Shown: positions 1 to 8,429 of the stretch, piece after piece
How the letters are laid out: the number at the start of each line of letters is the position of its first letter
Position numbering within the stretch: position 1 is the first letter of the stretch
NCBI RefSeq assembly: GCF_004011095.1
Contig: NZ_CP028129.1
Span: forward strand, 1,426,001 to 1,490,000
Source of the DNA: Rathayibacter rathayi
GTDB taxonomy: Bacteria > Actinomycetota > Actinomycetes > Actinomycetales > Microbacteriaceae
Length of the DNA stretch: 64,000 nt
Direction: 5' to 3'
Notes under the pieces: model-generated
What the model was told of the DNA's origin: nothing
Databases searched by the model: none
The model's input: only the letters and a program-made list of their open reading frames with translations
Program-made: the position numbers and the translations under genes

Positions 1-1
1 C

Positions 2-2719
2 TTCGAGGTCAAGAAGGGCTGCGACGCCGGCGACTGCGGGGCCTGCTCCGTCCTGGTCGATGGGACGCCGTTCCACTCCTGCCTCTACCCCGCCCATCGC
101 GTCGAGGGCCGCGAGGTGACCACGGCAGCGGGCCTGGGCTCGCCCGAGGAGCCGAGCGCAGTGCAGGAGGCGTTCGTCGAAGCGGGCGCGTTCCAGTGCG
201 GCTTTTGCACGGCCGGCATGGTGGTCACGGCCACAGCGCTGGAGGGAGCGCGGGCCGAGGACGTGCCCCGGCTGATGAAGGGCAACCTCTGCCGATGCAC
301 GGGCTACCGGCCGATCCGCGAGGCCGTGACGGGAGCGTGTACGGCCGAGCACGGGACACACGCGGCCCAGCCGGCGGGGCTCACGCCCGTTCGCAGGACC
401 GGGCGCCCCACGGCCGAGCAGTCGCAGGTGGGCCGCTCGCTCGGCGCACCGGCCGGGCGAAGGATCGTGCAGGGCAGAGAGCCCTTCACCCTCGACGTCG
501 CCGTCCCCGGACTCCTGCACCTGAAGGTGCTGCAGAGTCCGCACGCGCACGCGCGCATCCGCTCGATCACTGCCGCAGCGGCCCGTGCTCTCCCGGGCGT
601 CGTCGCGGTGCTCACAGCCGCCGACGTACCGGACGTCCTCTACTCCACCGCCCGCCACGAGTCGCGGCTCGACGACCCCGACGACACTCGCATGCTCGAC
701 ACGGTCGTGCGGTTCCGCGGCCAGCGGGTGGCGGTGGTGGTCGCGGAGTCGGTGGCCATCGCGGAATCGGCCTGCCGCGCGATCGAGGTCGACTACGAGG
801 TGCTGCCGGCCGTCTTCGACCCGGAGGAGGCCCGCTCGCCCGGCGCTCCCCTCCTGCACGCGGACAAGGACCCGATCGCCTCGCGGATCGCCCGACCCGA
901 GGCGAACGTGGTCGCCGAGCTGCACGGCGAGTACGGCGATCTAGACGGCGGGCTGGCGGACGCGGACGTGATCGTGGAGGGGCGCTACTCGACCTCGCGG
1001 GTCGCACACACGGCGCTCGAGACCCACGGCACGATCGGCTGGCTCGAGGGCGACGAGCTGGTGCTGCGGACCTCGACGCAGGTCCCTTTCCTGGTGCGCG
1101 ACGAGATCGCCCGACTGTTCGACCGGGACCCGTCAACGGTCCGGGTCTTCACGGCCCGCGTCGGCGGCGGGTTCGGAGGCAAGCAGGAGATCCTCACCGA
1201 AGACGTCGTCGCCCTCGCCGTGCTCGCCACCGGCCGTCCGGTGCAGTTCGAGTTCACTCGGAGCGACGAGTTCACGATGGCACCCTGCCGCCATCCGATG
1301 CGGGTCGGCGTGACCCTCGGCGCGCGCAGTGACGGACGGCTGACCGCCCTCGCGGTGGACGTCCTCTCGGACACCGGTGCCTACGGCAACCACGGCCCCG
1401 GCGTGATGTTCCACGGCACCTCGGAATCGGTCGCCGTCTACAGCGCGCCGAACAAGCGCGTCGACGCGCAGGCCGTCTACACCAACACTGTGCCCTCGGG
1501 CGCCTTCCGCGGCTACGGGCTCGGGCAGGTGATCTTCGGGATCGAGTCGGCGATGGACGAACTGGCGCGCGAGCTCGGGATCGACCCGTTCGAGCTGCGG
1601 CGGATCAACGCTGTGCGCCCGGGCGAGCCACTGGTGGTCACGCACGTCGAGGGCGAGGACATCGGCTTCGCCTCCTACGGGCTCGACCAGTGCCTCGACC
1701 TCACCGAGACGGCCCTCGCCAGCGGAGCCGGCTCCCCCGCGCCCACGGGCCCCGGCTGGCGGACGGGTCAGGGTGCGGCGCTCGCGATGATCGCCACCAT
1801 CCCTCCACGGGGCCACTTCTCGGAGGCGACCGTCACCGTCGATGCCGAGGGCATATTGAGCGTCGGAGTCGGCACGGCGGAGTTCGGCAACGGGACGACG
1901 ACCGTGCACACCCAGTTGGTCGCGAGCGCGTTCCGCGCCTGCGCGGACCGAGTGCGGATCCGCCAGTCCGACACCAACGCGGCCCGCTACGACACCGGCG
2001 CATTCGGCAGCGCAGGAACGGTCGTCGCAGGCAAGGCCGTGTACTCGGCCGCGACGCGCCTGCTCGCCGATCTGCAGGCGCTCGCCAAGCGCCTGACGGG
2101 GCACGACGAGACCTTCGAACCCGACGAGGAAGGCCTGCTCGCGGCGGACGGCACCCGGGTTGGCTTCGCGGATCTGGTGCGAGCGGCGGGCGGCCCGGTC
2201 ACGGCGACCGGCAGCGAAGACGGGGCGCAACGCTCGCTCGCCTTCAACGTGCAGGGGTTCCGCGTGGCGGTGCACGAGCCGACGGGCGAGGTGCGGATCT
2301 TGCAGTCGGTGCAGGCGGCCGACGCGGGCTTCGTGATCAATCCGGTGCAGTGCCGCGGGCAGGTCGAGGGCGGGGTCGCGCAGGCGATCGGTTCGGCGCT
2401 CTACGAGGAGGTGATCCTCGACGGCGAGGGCACCGTCACCACGGCGATCCTCCGTAATTACCACATTCCGCAGATGGCGGACGTGCCCGAGACCGAGGTC
2501 TACTTCGCCGACACCGCCGACGAGCTCGGCCCGTTCGGCGCGAAATCAATGAGCGAGGCCCCCTACAACCCGGTCGCCCCCGCGCTCGCGAACGCCGTCC
2601 GCGACGCGATCGGCGTTCGCCCCACGGAGCTGCCGCTGTCCCGCGACCGCGTCTGGCGGCTCCTACATCCGGAGGCGGCACCCGTCGCGACCATCGAGGC
2701 GGAGGCGCCGCCCGGCTGA
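2..2719 (+). CDS. Xanthine dehydrogenase, fused [2Fe-2S] and molybdenum subunits (5' partial)
   Basis: Oxidises hypoxanthine/xanthine to urate. The reading frame is already open at base 2 and begins inside the plant-type ferredoxin domain: the first visible residues carry the C-x4-C-x2-C cluster motif GCDAGDCGAC. The second [2Fe-2S] domain follows, with QCGFC near nt 192 and CRCTGY near nt 292. From about nt 440 the protein is a molybdopterin-binding large subunit with GGGFGGK, a PSGAFRGYG stretch and a C-terminal SMSEAPYNP segment holding the expected active-site glutamate. No FAD domain is visible, so a separate FAD subunit is probably encoded upstream of the window. It converges with the 8-oxoguanine deaminase gene. 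The substrate could be another purine; xanthine is inferred from the uricase and XdhC neighbours. Confidence 0.9.
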   Translation, partial: FEVKKGCDAGDCGACSVLVDGTPFHSCLYPAHRVEGREVTTAAGLGSPEEPSAVQEAFVEAGAFQCGFCTAGMVVTATALEGARAEDVPRLMKGNLCRCTGYRPIREAVTGACTAEHGTHAAQPAGLTPVRRTGRPTAEQSQVGRSLGAPAGRRIVQGREPFTLDVAVPGLLHLKVLQSPHAHARIRSITAAAARALPGVVAVLTAADVPDVLYSTARHESRLDDPDDTRMLDTVVRFRGQRVAVVVAESVAIAESACRAIEVDYEVLPAVFDPEEARSPGAPLLHADKDPIASRIARPEANVVAELHGEYGDLDGGLADADVIVEGRYSTSRVAHTALETHGTIGWLEGDELVLRTSTQVPFLVRDEIARLFDRDPSTVRVFTARVGGGFGGKQEILTEDVVALAVLATGRPVQFEFTRSDEFTMAPCRHPMRVGVTLGARSDGRLTALAVDVLSDTGAYGNHGPGVMFHGTSESVAVYSAPNKRVDAQAVYTNTVPSGAFRGYGLGQVIFGIESAMDELARELGIDPFELRRINAVRPGEPLVVTHVEGEDIGFASYGLDQCLDLTETALASGAGSPAPTGPGWRTGQGAALAMIATIPPRGHFSEATVTVDAEGILSVGVGTAEFGNGTTTVHTQLVASAFRACADRVRIRQSDTNAARYDTGAFGSAGTVVAGKAVYSAATRLLADLQALAKRLTGHDETFEPDEEGLLAADGTRVGFADLVRAAGGPVTATGSEDGAQRSLAFNVQGFRVAVHEPTGEVRILQSVQAADAGFVINPVQCRGQVEGGVAQAIGSALYEEVILDGEGTVTTAILRNYHIPQMADVPETEVYFADTADELGPFGAKSMSEAPYNPVAPALANAVRDAIGVRPTELPLSRDRVWRLLHPEAAPVATIEAEAPPG

Positions 2720-2771
2720 GCGCGTCGTCGCCGAGGTGCGATCTGGCGCAGTGGCCGCCCGCCGCTCAGAC

Positions 2772-2805
2772 GCGCGACGCCAGCTCAAAAGCGCGACGCC
2801 AGCTC
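2772..2805. repeat. 19-nt tandem duplication over a stop codon
   Basis: The 15-base string gcgcgacgccagctc occurs at 2772-2786 and again at 2791-2805 (period 19). On the minus strand the second-coordinate copy encodes the last residues of the 8-oxoguanine deaminase-type protein, and the stop codon (2787-2785) lies at the junction. The extra copy therefore sits just downstream of the gene, between two convergent genes. Confidence 0.8.
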
Positions 2806-4182
2806 TGCGCTCGCGCGGGCCACTTCGCGTGCGAGGGAGTCCTCGTCCGCATTCACGAGCCGGGCCTCCCGGACGGTCGGGCGCCCCTGCACCAGAAGCA
2901 GGGTCACCGGTGGCTGCGCCCCGAGCGCGAGCGCCGCGACCGGGTCGGCGATGCCCGCATGCTCGATCCCGTCGATCCGCCACAGTGCGAGGTCGGCGAG
3001 CTTGCCCACCTCGATCGAGCCGATTTCGTCCTGCCGGCCGAGCACCCGCGCGCCGCCGATGGTGGCGATCGAGAGGGCCTGGCGGGCGCTCATCCGGTCG
3101 GCGCCGGCGCGCAGGCGGTTCATCAGCACGGCGGCGCGGATCTCGGAGCCGAGCTGGCCGGACTCGTTCGAGGCGGCTCCGTCGACACCGAGCCCCACCG
3201 GCGCCCCGGCGGCCAGCAGCTGCGGAATCGGTGCGATCCCCGCGGCGAGGCGGCCGTTCGAGGAGGGGCAGTGCGCGACTCCGGTGCCCGTTGCGGCGAA
3301 CTTCGCGATCGCCGCGGAGTCGAGGTGCACGCCGTGCGCCATCCAGACGTCCCCGCCGAGCCAGCCGAGGGACTCCAGGTACTCGGTGGGCGAGAGGCCG
3401 AACGCCTCGCGCGTATAGGCGTCCTCCTCGAGGGTTTCGGAGCCGTGGATGTGCAGCCGCACGCCGAGCTGCCTCGCGAGCACGGCCGACTCACGCAGGA
3501 GGTCGGCGGTCACGGAGAACGGCGAGCACGGCGCGATCGCGACCCGCACCATCGCGTCGTCGGACGCGTCGTGGTACCGCTCAACCGCCTCTCCGCTCGC
3601 CTGCATCGCCACCGCCGTGGTCTCGACCGCGAAGTCCGGCGGGAGACCGCCCTGCGACTGCCCGAGGTCCATCGACCCTCGCGTCGCGTGCAGGCGGAGC
3701 CCGAGCGTGCCGGCCGCGTCCACGATGCCGCCGACGATGTCGCCGGAGCCGCGCGGGAAGACGTAGTGGTGGTCGGCGACGGTGCTGCACCCCGAGCGGG
3801 CAAGGACGCCCATCGCGCCGAGAGCGGCGGAGCGGGTGAGATCGGCGTCGATCCGGGACCAGGCGGGGTAGAGCGCGACCAGCCAGTCGAACAGGATCGA
3901 GTCCTGAGCCCAGCCGCGGGTGAGCCACTGGTAGAGGTGGTGATGCGTGTTGACGAGCCCGGGAGTGAGCAGGTGGCCGCGGCCGTCGACCGTGGTGAGC
4001 GTGATCGGCTCCTGCGCGGGGAGACCTGTGGGGGCTCGGCCGTCGAGGGCCCAGGCGGGCGGGGCGCCGGGTCCGACCGCGACGATGCGGGAGTCATCGA
4101 CGACGACGTGGCCCGCGGGATGCTCGGTGCCGTGCGGGTCGACCGTGGCGACGTGTGCTCCGGTGAGGAGGTGGCGCTGCAT
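2785..4182 (-). CDS. 8-oxoguanine deaminase-type amidohydrolase
   Basis: Cytosolic metal-dependent deaminase of the guanine/8-oxoguanine/atrazine-chlorohydrolase group, 465 aa. The metal motif NTHHH lies near residue 80, HIHGSE near the middle, then MAHGVHL, AHCPSSN and GVDGAAS, in the order typical of family proteins annotated as 8-oxoguanine deaminase. The ATG at 4182 (MQRHLLTG) is chosen because the frame upstream reads only through intergenic repeats. It lies inside a purine-degradation locus that also has a separate guanine deaminase at 8426, which fits a distinct substrate such as 8-oxoguanine or another aminopurine. Substrate is an inference from family and context. Confidence 0.82.
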   Translation of the reverse strand: MQRHLLTGAHVATVDPHGTEHPAGHVVVDDSRIVAVGPGAPPAWALDGRAPTGLPAQEPITLTTVDGRGHLLTPGLVNTHHHLYQWLTRGWAQDSILFDWLVALYPAWSRIDADLTRSAALGAMGVLARSGCSTVADHHYVFPRGSGDIVGGIVDAAGTLGLRLHATRGSMDLGQSQGGLPPDFAVETTAVAMQASGEAVERYHDASDDAMVRVAIAPCSPFSVTADLLRESAVLARQLGVRLHIHGSETLEEDAYTREAFGLSPTEYLESLGWLGGDVWMAHGVHLDSAAIAKFAATGTGVAHCPSSNGRLAAGIAPIPQLLAAGAPVGLGVDGAASNESGQLGSEIRAAVLMNRLRAGADRMSARQALSIATIGGARVLGRQDEIGSIEVGKLADLALWRIDGIEHAGIADPVAALALGAQPPVTLLLVQGRPTVREARLVNADEDSLAREVARASAELASRF

Positions 4183-4422
4183 GGTTCGAGCATGGCAGGG
4201 CGGTGTTTCGCGGCCGTTACCCGGGGGCTCGATCGGTCGGGATGCGGCTACCGGCGTGCGATCTGCAGGGACGCGCTGCCGACTCGGTGCAGGATCGCGG
4301 GCGAGGGCCTCCACTCGGCGTGCGATCTGCAGGGAGTGGGGCGCTCCCACGGTTCGATCTGCAGGGGATCCGCGGCGGACGGCCCGTCTGCCCGCCAGAT
4401 CAACTCTGAAACGGCCGCATCC
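4183..4422. repeat. Intergenic region with inverted degenerate copies of the repeat core
   Basis: No gene is seen here. The stretch carries the promoter side of the gene starting at 4182, with a TGTTTC motif at 4204-4209. It also holds three near-identical copies of G-T-G/T-CGATCTGCAGGG at 4256-4270, 4320-4334 and 4352-4366. Read on the minus strand these match the cctgc-n-atcg core of the array that starts at 4423, so the same element is present in both orientations. The 20-mer at 4352 matches one at 9861 in 18 of 20 bases. Confidence 0.65.
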
Positions 4423-4612
4423 CCTGCTCATCGAACATGCTCCTGCACATCGCACGAAGTCCTGCTGATCGGGCCGGGGCCTGCACATCCGAACAGGTCC
4501 TGCACATCGAACCAGGTCCTGCGAATCCGAACAGGTCCTGCACATCGCACCAGAGCCTGCACAGCGCACCAGAGCCGCCACAGCGCACCAGAACCGCCAC
4601 AGCGCACGGCCC
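4423..4612. repeat. Tandem array of ten 19-nt units
   Basis: Ten contiguous units of exactly 19 nt start at 4423, 4442, 4461, 4480, 4499, 4518, 4537, 4556, 4575 and 4594. The consensus is close to cctgcacatcgnacnaggt, with units decaying toward cgccacagcgcac at the 4612 end. The array ends 3 nt before the stop codon of the xdhC-like gene, so it is its immediate 3' sequence and lies between it and the next gene of the same strand. Units are adjacent with no spacers, so this is not a CRISPR. Confidence 0.9.
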
Positions 4613-4615
4613 CGA

Positions 4616-5710
4616 TCAGCGCCCCGCGTGGATCGGCCCCGTACGCCCCGCAAGCGGCTCCCCCGTCGTCCCCGTGCGCACCGCGAGCACCTCCGCCAGG
4701 ATCGACACCGCCGTCTCCTCCGGGGTCGACGCGCCGATGTCCAGCCCGATCGGCGAGTGCAGGCGAGCGAGCGCCTCCTCCGTCACGCCCGCGTCCCGCA
4801 GCAGCCCCAACCGCCGCTCGTGCGTGCGTCGCGAGCCCATCGCGCCGACGTAGGCGACCGGCAGGGTCAGCGCGGTCTCGAGCAACGGGATGTCGAACTT
4901 CTCGTCGTGAGTGAGCACCGCGATCACGGTGCGGGAGTCGACGGCGGTCGAGGCCAGGTAGTCGGACGGCCACGCGACGACGACCTCGTCGGCGCCGGCA
5001 AAGCGCTCGGCGGTGGCGAACACGGGGCGCGCGTCGCAGACGGTGACCCGGTAGCCGAGCAGCGCTCCAGCGGAGCAGAGCGCAGCCGAGAAGTCGACCG
5101 CGCCGAAGATCAGCAGCCGCGGTCGCTCCGCCTGCACGATGTACGCGATCTCGAGTTCCGCGCCGCGACACAGGATCTCGACGGTAGCCGAGCGCCCGGA
5201 GGCCAAGCGCCCGGCCCGCTGGGCGAGGATGCGCCCCGCCGTGTCCTCGTCCAACTGCGGGCCGACGACGTCCTGGAGGCGCGTCGCTTCGGTGAGGACG
5301 AGGCCGACCAGCTCCAAGGGGCCGCCGACGACGATTGCCAGCGCGGCCGAGCGACCCGCCCGGGCGGCGCGCAGCTCGGCGAGCACCGCGGTGGACCCGG
5401 AGTCGACGACCTGGCCGAACACGCGCAGCTGTCCCCCGCAGGAGAGACCCGCGTCGAACGCGGCCTCGTCGTCGAAGCCGAAGTGCTCGGCCGCGCTGCC
5501 CGAGGTGCCGAGCACCTCCTGAGCCAGTGCGTACGCCTGCGCCTCGACGCAGCCGCCCGAGATCGAGCCGATCGCGCGCCCCTCGGCGTCGACCGCCATC
5601 GACGAGCCCAGCGCGCGCGGAGCCGAACCGAAGACGTGCGTGACGGTGACGACCGCGACGCTCCCGCCCGCCTCGACGCGCTCGAGCAGAGCGGCGGCGA
5701 GTTCGAGCAC
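4616..5710 (-). CDS. xdhC: XdhC/CoxI-family molybdenum hydroxylase maturation factor
   Basis: 364-aa XdhC-type protein needed to insert or sulfurate the molybdenum cofactor of xanthine dehydrogenase. The N-terminal XdhC domain has GSAPRALGSSM and SGGCVEAQ, a C-G-G motif follows in SCGGQLRVF, and the C-terminal Rossmann part has LLIFGAVDFSAAL and the YVGAMGSRRTHERR signature. The GTG at 5710 is chosen: an AGGAGG lies 5 nt upstream and the resulting MLELAAALLERVE start matches the family. The frame is open further upstream but lacks a credible start. It is divergent from allB across 129 nt. Its partner enzyme is the xanthine dehydrogenase at the window start. Confidence 0.9.
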   Translation of the reverse strand: MLELAAALLERVEAGGSVAVVTVTHVFGSAPRALGSSMAVDAEGRAIGSISGGCVEAQAYALAQEVLGTSGSAAEHFGFDDEAAFDAGLSCGGQLRVFGQVVDSGSTAVLAELRAARAGRSAALAIVVGGPLELVGLVLTEATRLQDVVGPQLDEDTAGRILAQRAGRLASGRSATVEILCRGAELEIAYIVQAERPRLLIFGAVDFSAALCSAGALLGYRVTVCDARPVFATAERFAGADEVVVAWPSDYLASTAVDSRTVIAVLTHDEKFDIPLLETALTLPVAYVGAMGSRRTHERRLGLLRDAGVTEEALARLHSPIGLDIGASTPEETAVSILAEVLAVRTGTTGEPLAGRTGPIHAGR

Positions 5711-5839
5711 GGCGGCCTCCTCTTCTCGGTCGGGAGGCGACGGCGCCGGGGCTGCTAGGCGAAGGGGCGGAGGGGCGGAGGGGCTGAGCTGCCGACGGGC
5801 GCACACACGCAGGAAACATGCCGAGTATAGGGTCGATCC
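5711..5839. promoter_or_regulatory. Divergent promoter region xdhC / allB
   Basis: This 129-nt gap separates divergent xdhC and allB and must hold both promoters. It contains a triplicated 9-nt ggcggaggg-type run (about 5764-5783) near the xdhC start and a GAAACA half-site at 5813-5818, 22 nt before the allB ATG. The same hexamer forms a full palindrome upstream of pucG. No clear -10/-35 can be assigned by eye. Confidence 0.4.
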
Positions 5840-7189
5840 ATGCCCGACGACGCCCCCTTCCTCGACCTCGTGATCCGCGCCTGGGACGTGCTGACCGAGA
5901 ACGGCCGGCGCCCCGCCAGCGTCGCGATCGCCGAGGGTCTGATCATCGCGGTCGGCGAGCGGGACGCCCCCTGGCGGACAACGGAAGAGGTCGTCCTCCC
6001 CGAGGGCCAGGTGCTGATCCCGGGAGTCGTCGACACACACGTCCACGTCAATGAGCCGGGCCGCACGGAGTGGGAGGGGTTCGCCTCGGCCACTCGCGCC
6101 GCCGCCGCCGGGGGCGTCACCACGATCATCGACATGCCGCTCAACTCCATCCCGCCGACCACCACGGTGGCCGGGCTTGAGGCCAAGCGCGCGGCCGCGG
6201 GACCGCAGGCGCAGATCGACGTCGGTTTCTGGGGCGGTGCGATCCCCGCGAACCTCGGCACCCTCCGCGAGCTGCACGACGCGGGCGTCTTCGGCTTCAA
6301 GTGCTTCCTGTCGCCGAGCGGAGTGGACGAATTCCCGCACCTCAGCCGCGAGCAGCTGGTCGAGGCGATGCGCGAGATCGCCGCCTTCGACGGGCTGCTG
6401 ATCGTGCACGCGGAGGACCCTGCCGAGTTGGAGGCCAGCGCGAACGAGCCCGGCACCTCCTATGGCGCCTTCGTCGACTCGCGACCGCCCGCCTCCGAGC
6501 GCAGGGCGATCCTGCACCTGATCGAGTCGGTCCGCGAGACCGGCTGCCGCGCGCACATCCTGCACCTCTCCTCCGCCGACGCACTGCCGCTGCTACGGGA
6601 GGCGAAGGCCGAGGGGCTGCGGATCACCGCCGAAACCTGCCCGCACTACCTCACCTTCGACGCGGGCTCGATTCCCGATGGCGGCACGCAGTACAAGTGC
6701 TGCCCGCCGATTCGCGACGAGCGCAACCGCGAGCTGCTCTGGAAGGGCCTGCTCGACGGCACGATCGACATCATCGCCTCGGACCATTCCCCCGCCACGG
6801 CCGAGCTGAAGTTCGCTGGGGGCGGTGACTTCGGCGTCGCGTGGGGCGGCATCTCGGGCCTCGAGCTGAGCTTCCGCGCGGTCTGGACCGGCGCTCGCGA
6901 GCGTGGAATCCCGTTGGAGCAGGTCGTGGCGTGGATGTCGACGGCCACCGCTGCATTCGCCGGGCTGGGGCAGAAGGGCATGCTGCACGCCGGGTCGGAC
7001 GCCGATCTCGTCGCCTTCGATCCGGAGGCGCAGTGGCCCGTCGATGTCGACGCCCTCGCGCACAAGAACCCCGTCTCGGCCTACGAGGGTCACGTCCTCC
7101 GTGGCGCCGTCGCCGCCACCTGGGTCGGCGGACTCCGCGTCACCCCCGAGACCGCCCCTCCCGCCGGCCGCCTCCTCCTGCGCCCCTGA
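5840..7189 (+). CDS. allB: Allantoinase
   Basis: Hydrolyses allantoin to allantoate in the cytosol; 449 aa, the usual length. It is a cyclic amidohydrolase: DTHVHVNEPGR near residue 60 gives the first metal histidines, FGFKCFLSPSGVDE near 150 carries the lysine expected to be carbamylated, HAEDP, HILHLSS and IASDHSPA give the remaining ligands. The ATG at 5840 follows the divergent xdhC promoter. It precedes the uricase and guanine deaminase genes on the same strand, separated from them by 319 nt with a strong inverted repeat, so it is probably a separate transcription unit. Confidence 0.93.
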   Translation: MPDDAPFLDLVIRAWDVLTENGRRPASVAIAEGLIIAVGERDAPWRTTEEVVLPEGQVLIPGVVDTHVHVNEPGRTEWEGFASATRAAAAGGVTTIIDMPLNSIPPTTTVAGLEAKRAAAGPQAQIDVGFWGGAIPANLGTLRELHDAGVFGFKCFLSPSGVDEFPHLSREQLVEAMREIAAFDGLLIVHAEDPAELEASANEPGTSYGAFVDSRPPASERRAILHLIESVRETGCRAHILHLSSADALPLLREAKAEGLRITAETCPHYLTFDAGSIPDGGTQYKCCPPIRDERNRELLWKGLLDGTIDIIASDHSPATAELKFAGGGDFGVAWGGISGLELSFRAVWTGARERGIPLEQVVAWMSTATAAFAGLGQKGMLHAGSDADLVAFDPEAQWPVDVDALAHKNPVSAYEGHVLRGAVAATWVGGLRVTPETAPPAGRLLLRP

Positions 7190-7225
7190 CCCCGCCTCCG
7201 CCCCTGCCTCCCGCCTCCCGCCTCT

Positions 7226-7284
7226 GCGAGATGCCACTTGTGACGACGACGCGCCGACGGAGAGCGTCATAAGTGGCATCTCGC
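7226..7284. other. Large intergenic hairpin (20-bp stem, 19-nt loop)
   Basis: The 20-nt arm at 7226-7245 (gcgagatgccacttgtgacg) is repeated inverted at 7265-7284 with a single mismatch, leaving a 19-nt loop. It lies 36 nt after the allB stop. There is no T-tract after it, so it is not a classic rho-independent terminator. It could be a REP-like palindromic element or an RNA-stabilising 3' structure. The rest of the 7190-7508 gap holds pyrimidine-rich post-stop sequence and a small palindrome (cgagact-gag-agtctcg, 7354-7370), presumably near the uricase promoter. No gene is seen. Confidence 0.75.
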
Positions 7285-7508
7285 GGAATGTTCCCGGGAG
7301 GTTTCGAGCAGGTGAACCAGGGCGCGTCGAGGCAGCGGAGCGGGCGGATCATACGAGACTGAGAGTCTCGACGGCGATGAGTCAGGGGGCTCCCACTCCG
7401 CGCCGGTGAGGCTGGCAGACGGGCTCGCAGGCGGGCTCTCTCGGCCAGGAACCGGACGGGCACCACCGCGTGACCGGCCACGGCCGCACGGAACGGACAG
7501 GAGCGGAC

Positions 7509-8429
7509 ATGTCGATCATCCTCGGAGACCACCAGTACGGGAAGGCCGAGAACCGTGTCGTGCGGATCTACCGCGAGACCCCGCGGCACGAGATCCACGA
7601 CGTCAACGTCTCGACCGCACTCCGCGGCGACTTCGAGGCCGCGCACCGCGAGGGCGACCAGTCGGCTGTCCTGCCCACTGACACTCAGAAGCAGACCGCC
7701 TACTCCTTCGCCAAAGAGAAGGGTCTGCGCTCGATCGAGCCCTACGGCCTCGAGCTGGCCCGCCACTTCGTTGACGGCTACGAGCCGGTCCACGGCGCCC
7801 GCATCGAGATCGAGGAGTTCGCCTGGGAGCGTGTGCTCGTCGACGAGCAGGAGCACGATCACACCTGGGTCCGGAAGGGTCAGGAGACGCGAATCGCCTC
7901 GGTCACGGTCGAGGGCTCGGGCGACGAGCGGCAGATCTGCATTACCGGCGGCTTCAAGGACCTCACGATCCTCAAATCGACCGGAAGCGAGTTCCACGGC
8001 TTTCTCACCGATCCGTACACCGTCCTCCAGCCCACGAACGACCGCGTGATGGCTACCTCCCTCGTCGCGAAGTGGCGCTTCGCCTTGACGGAGGCGGAGA
8101 TCGCGGGCATGGACTGGGAGGCGCTCTACGCGGGCGTCAAGGCGCTGATGACCAGCCGCTTCGCGACCGTCCACTCCCTTGCCCTGCAGCAGACACTCTT
8201 CGAGATGGGGAAGGCGGTGCTGGAGGAGTACCCGCAGATCGTCGAGATCCGCCTCTCCGCTCCGAACAAGCACCACGTCGTCTACGACCTCTCGCCCTTC
8301 GGCGTCGAGAACGACAACGAGGTCTTCCACGCCGACGATCGCCCCTACGGGCTGATCCAGGCGAGCGTCACCCGCGACGACGCGCCGCCCGCGGGCCCCG
8401 CCTGGACGACCTACACGGGCCTGGTGTGA
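7509..8429 (+). CDS. pucL: Urate oxidase (uricase, factor-independent urate hydroxylase)
   Basis: Oxidises urate to 5-hydroxyisourate; 306 aa. Family landmarks include LPTDTQKQTAYSFAKEKG near residue 60 (the catalytic threonine/lysine region), LTDPYTVLQPTNDRVMATS near 160, VHSLALQQTLFEMG and the C-terminal SAPNKHHVVYDLSPFG. The ATG at 7509 has an AGGAGCGG upstream; the frame opens slightly earlier without a better start. It overlaps guaD by 4 nt (GTGA), indicating translational coupling. The products of uraH and uraD on the opposite strand take the next two steps. Confidence 0.95.
   Translation: MSIILGDHQYGKAENRVVRIYRETPRHEIHDVNVSTALRGDFEAAHREGDQSAVLPTDTQKQTAYSFAKEKGLRSIEPYGLELARHFVDGYEPVHGARIEIEEFAWERVLVDEQEHDHTWVRKGQETRIASVTVEGSGDERQICITGGFKDLTILKSTGSEFHGFLTDPYTVLQPTNDRVMATSLVAKWRFALTEAEIAGMDWEALYAGVKALMTSRFATVHSLALQQTLFEMGKAVLEEYPQIVEIRLSAPNKHHVVYDLSPFGVENDNEVFHADDRPYGLIQASVTRDDAPPAGPAWTTYTGLV

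Noticed and set aside
1133..2464. A 443-codon antisense frame in the xanthine dehydrogenase gene, and similar long frames opposite hydA, allC, cofD and the ABC ATPase genes
   Set aside because: All lie fully inside clearly identified genes and have the Arg/Gly/His-rich composition of codon-bias shadows.
4423..4612. CRISPR array
   Set aside because: The units are 19 nt, contiguous and without unique spacers, and no cas genes are nearby.
7226..7284. Rho-independent terminator of allB
   Set aside because: The stem is strong but has a 19-nt loop and is not followed by a T-run.
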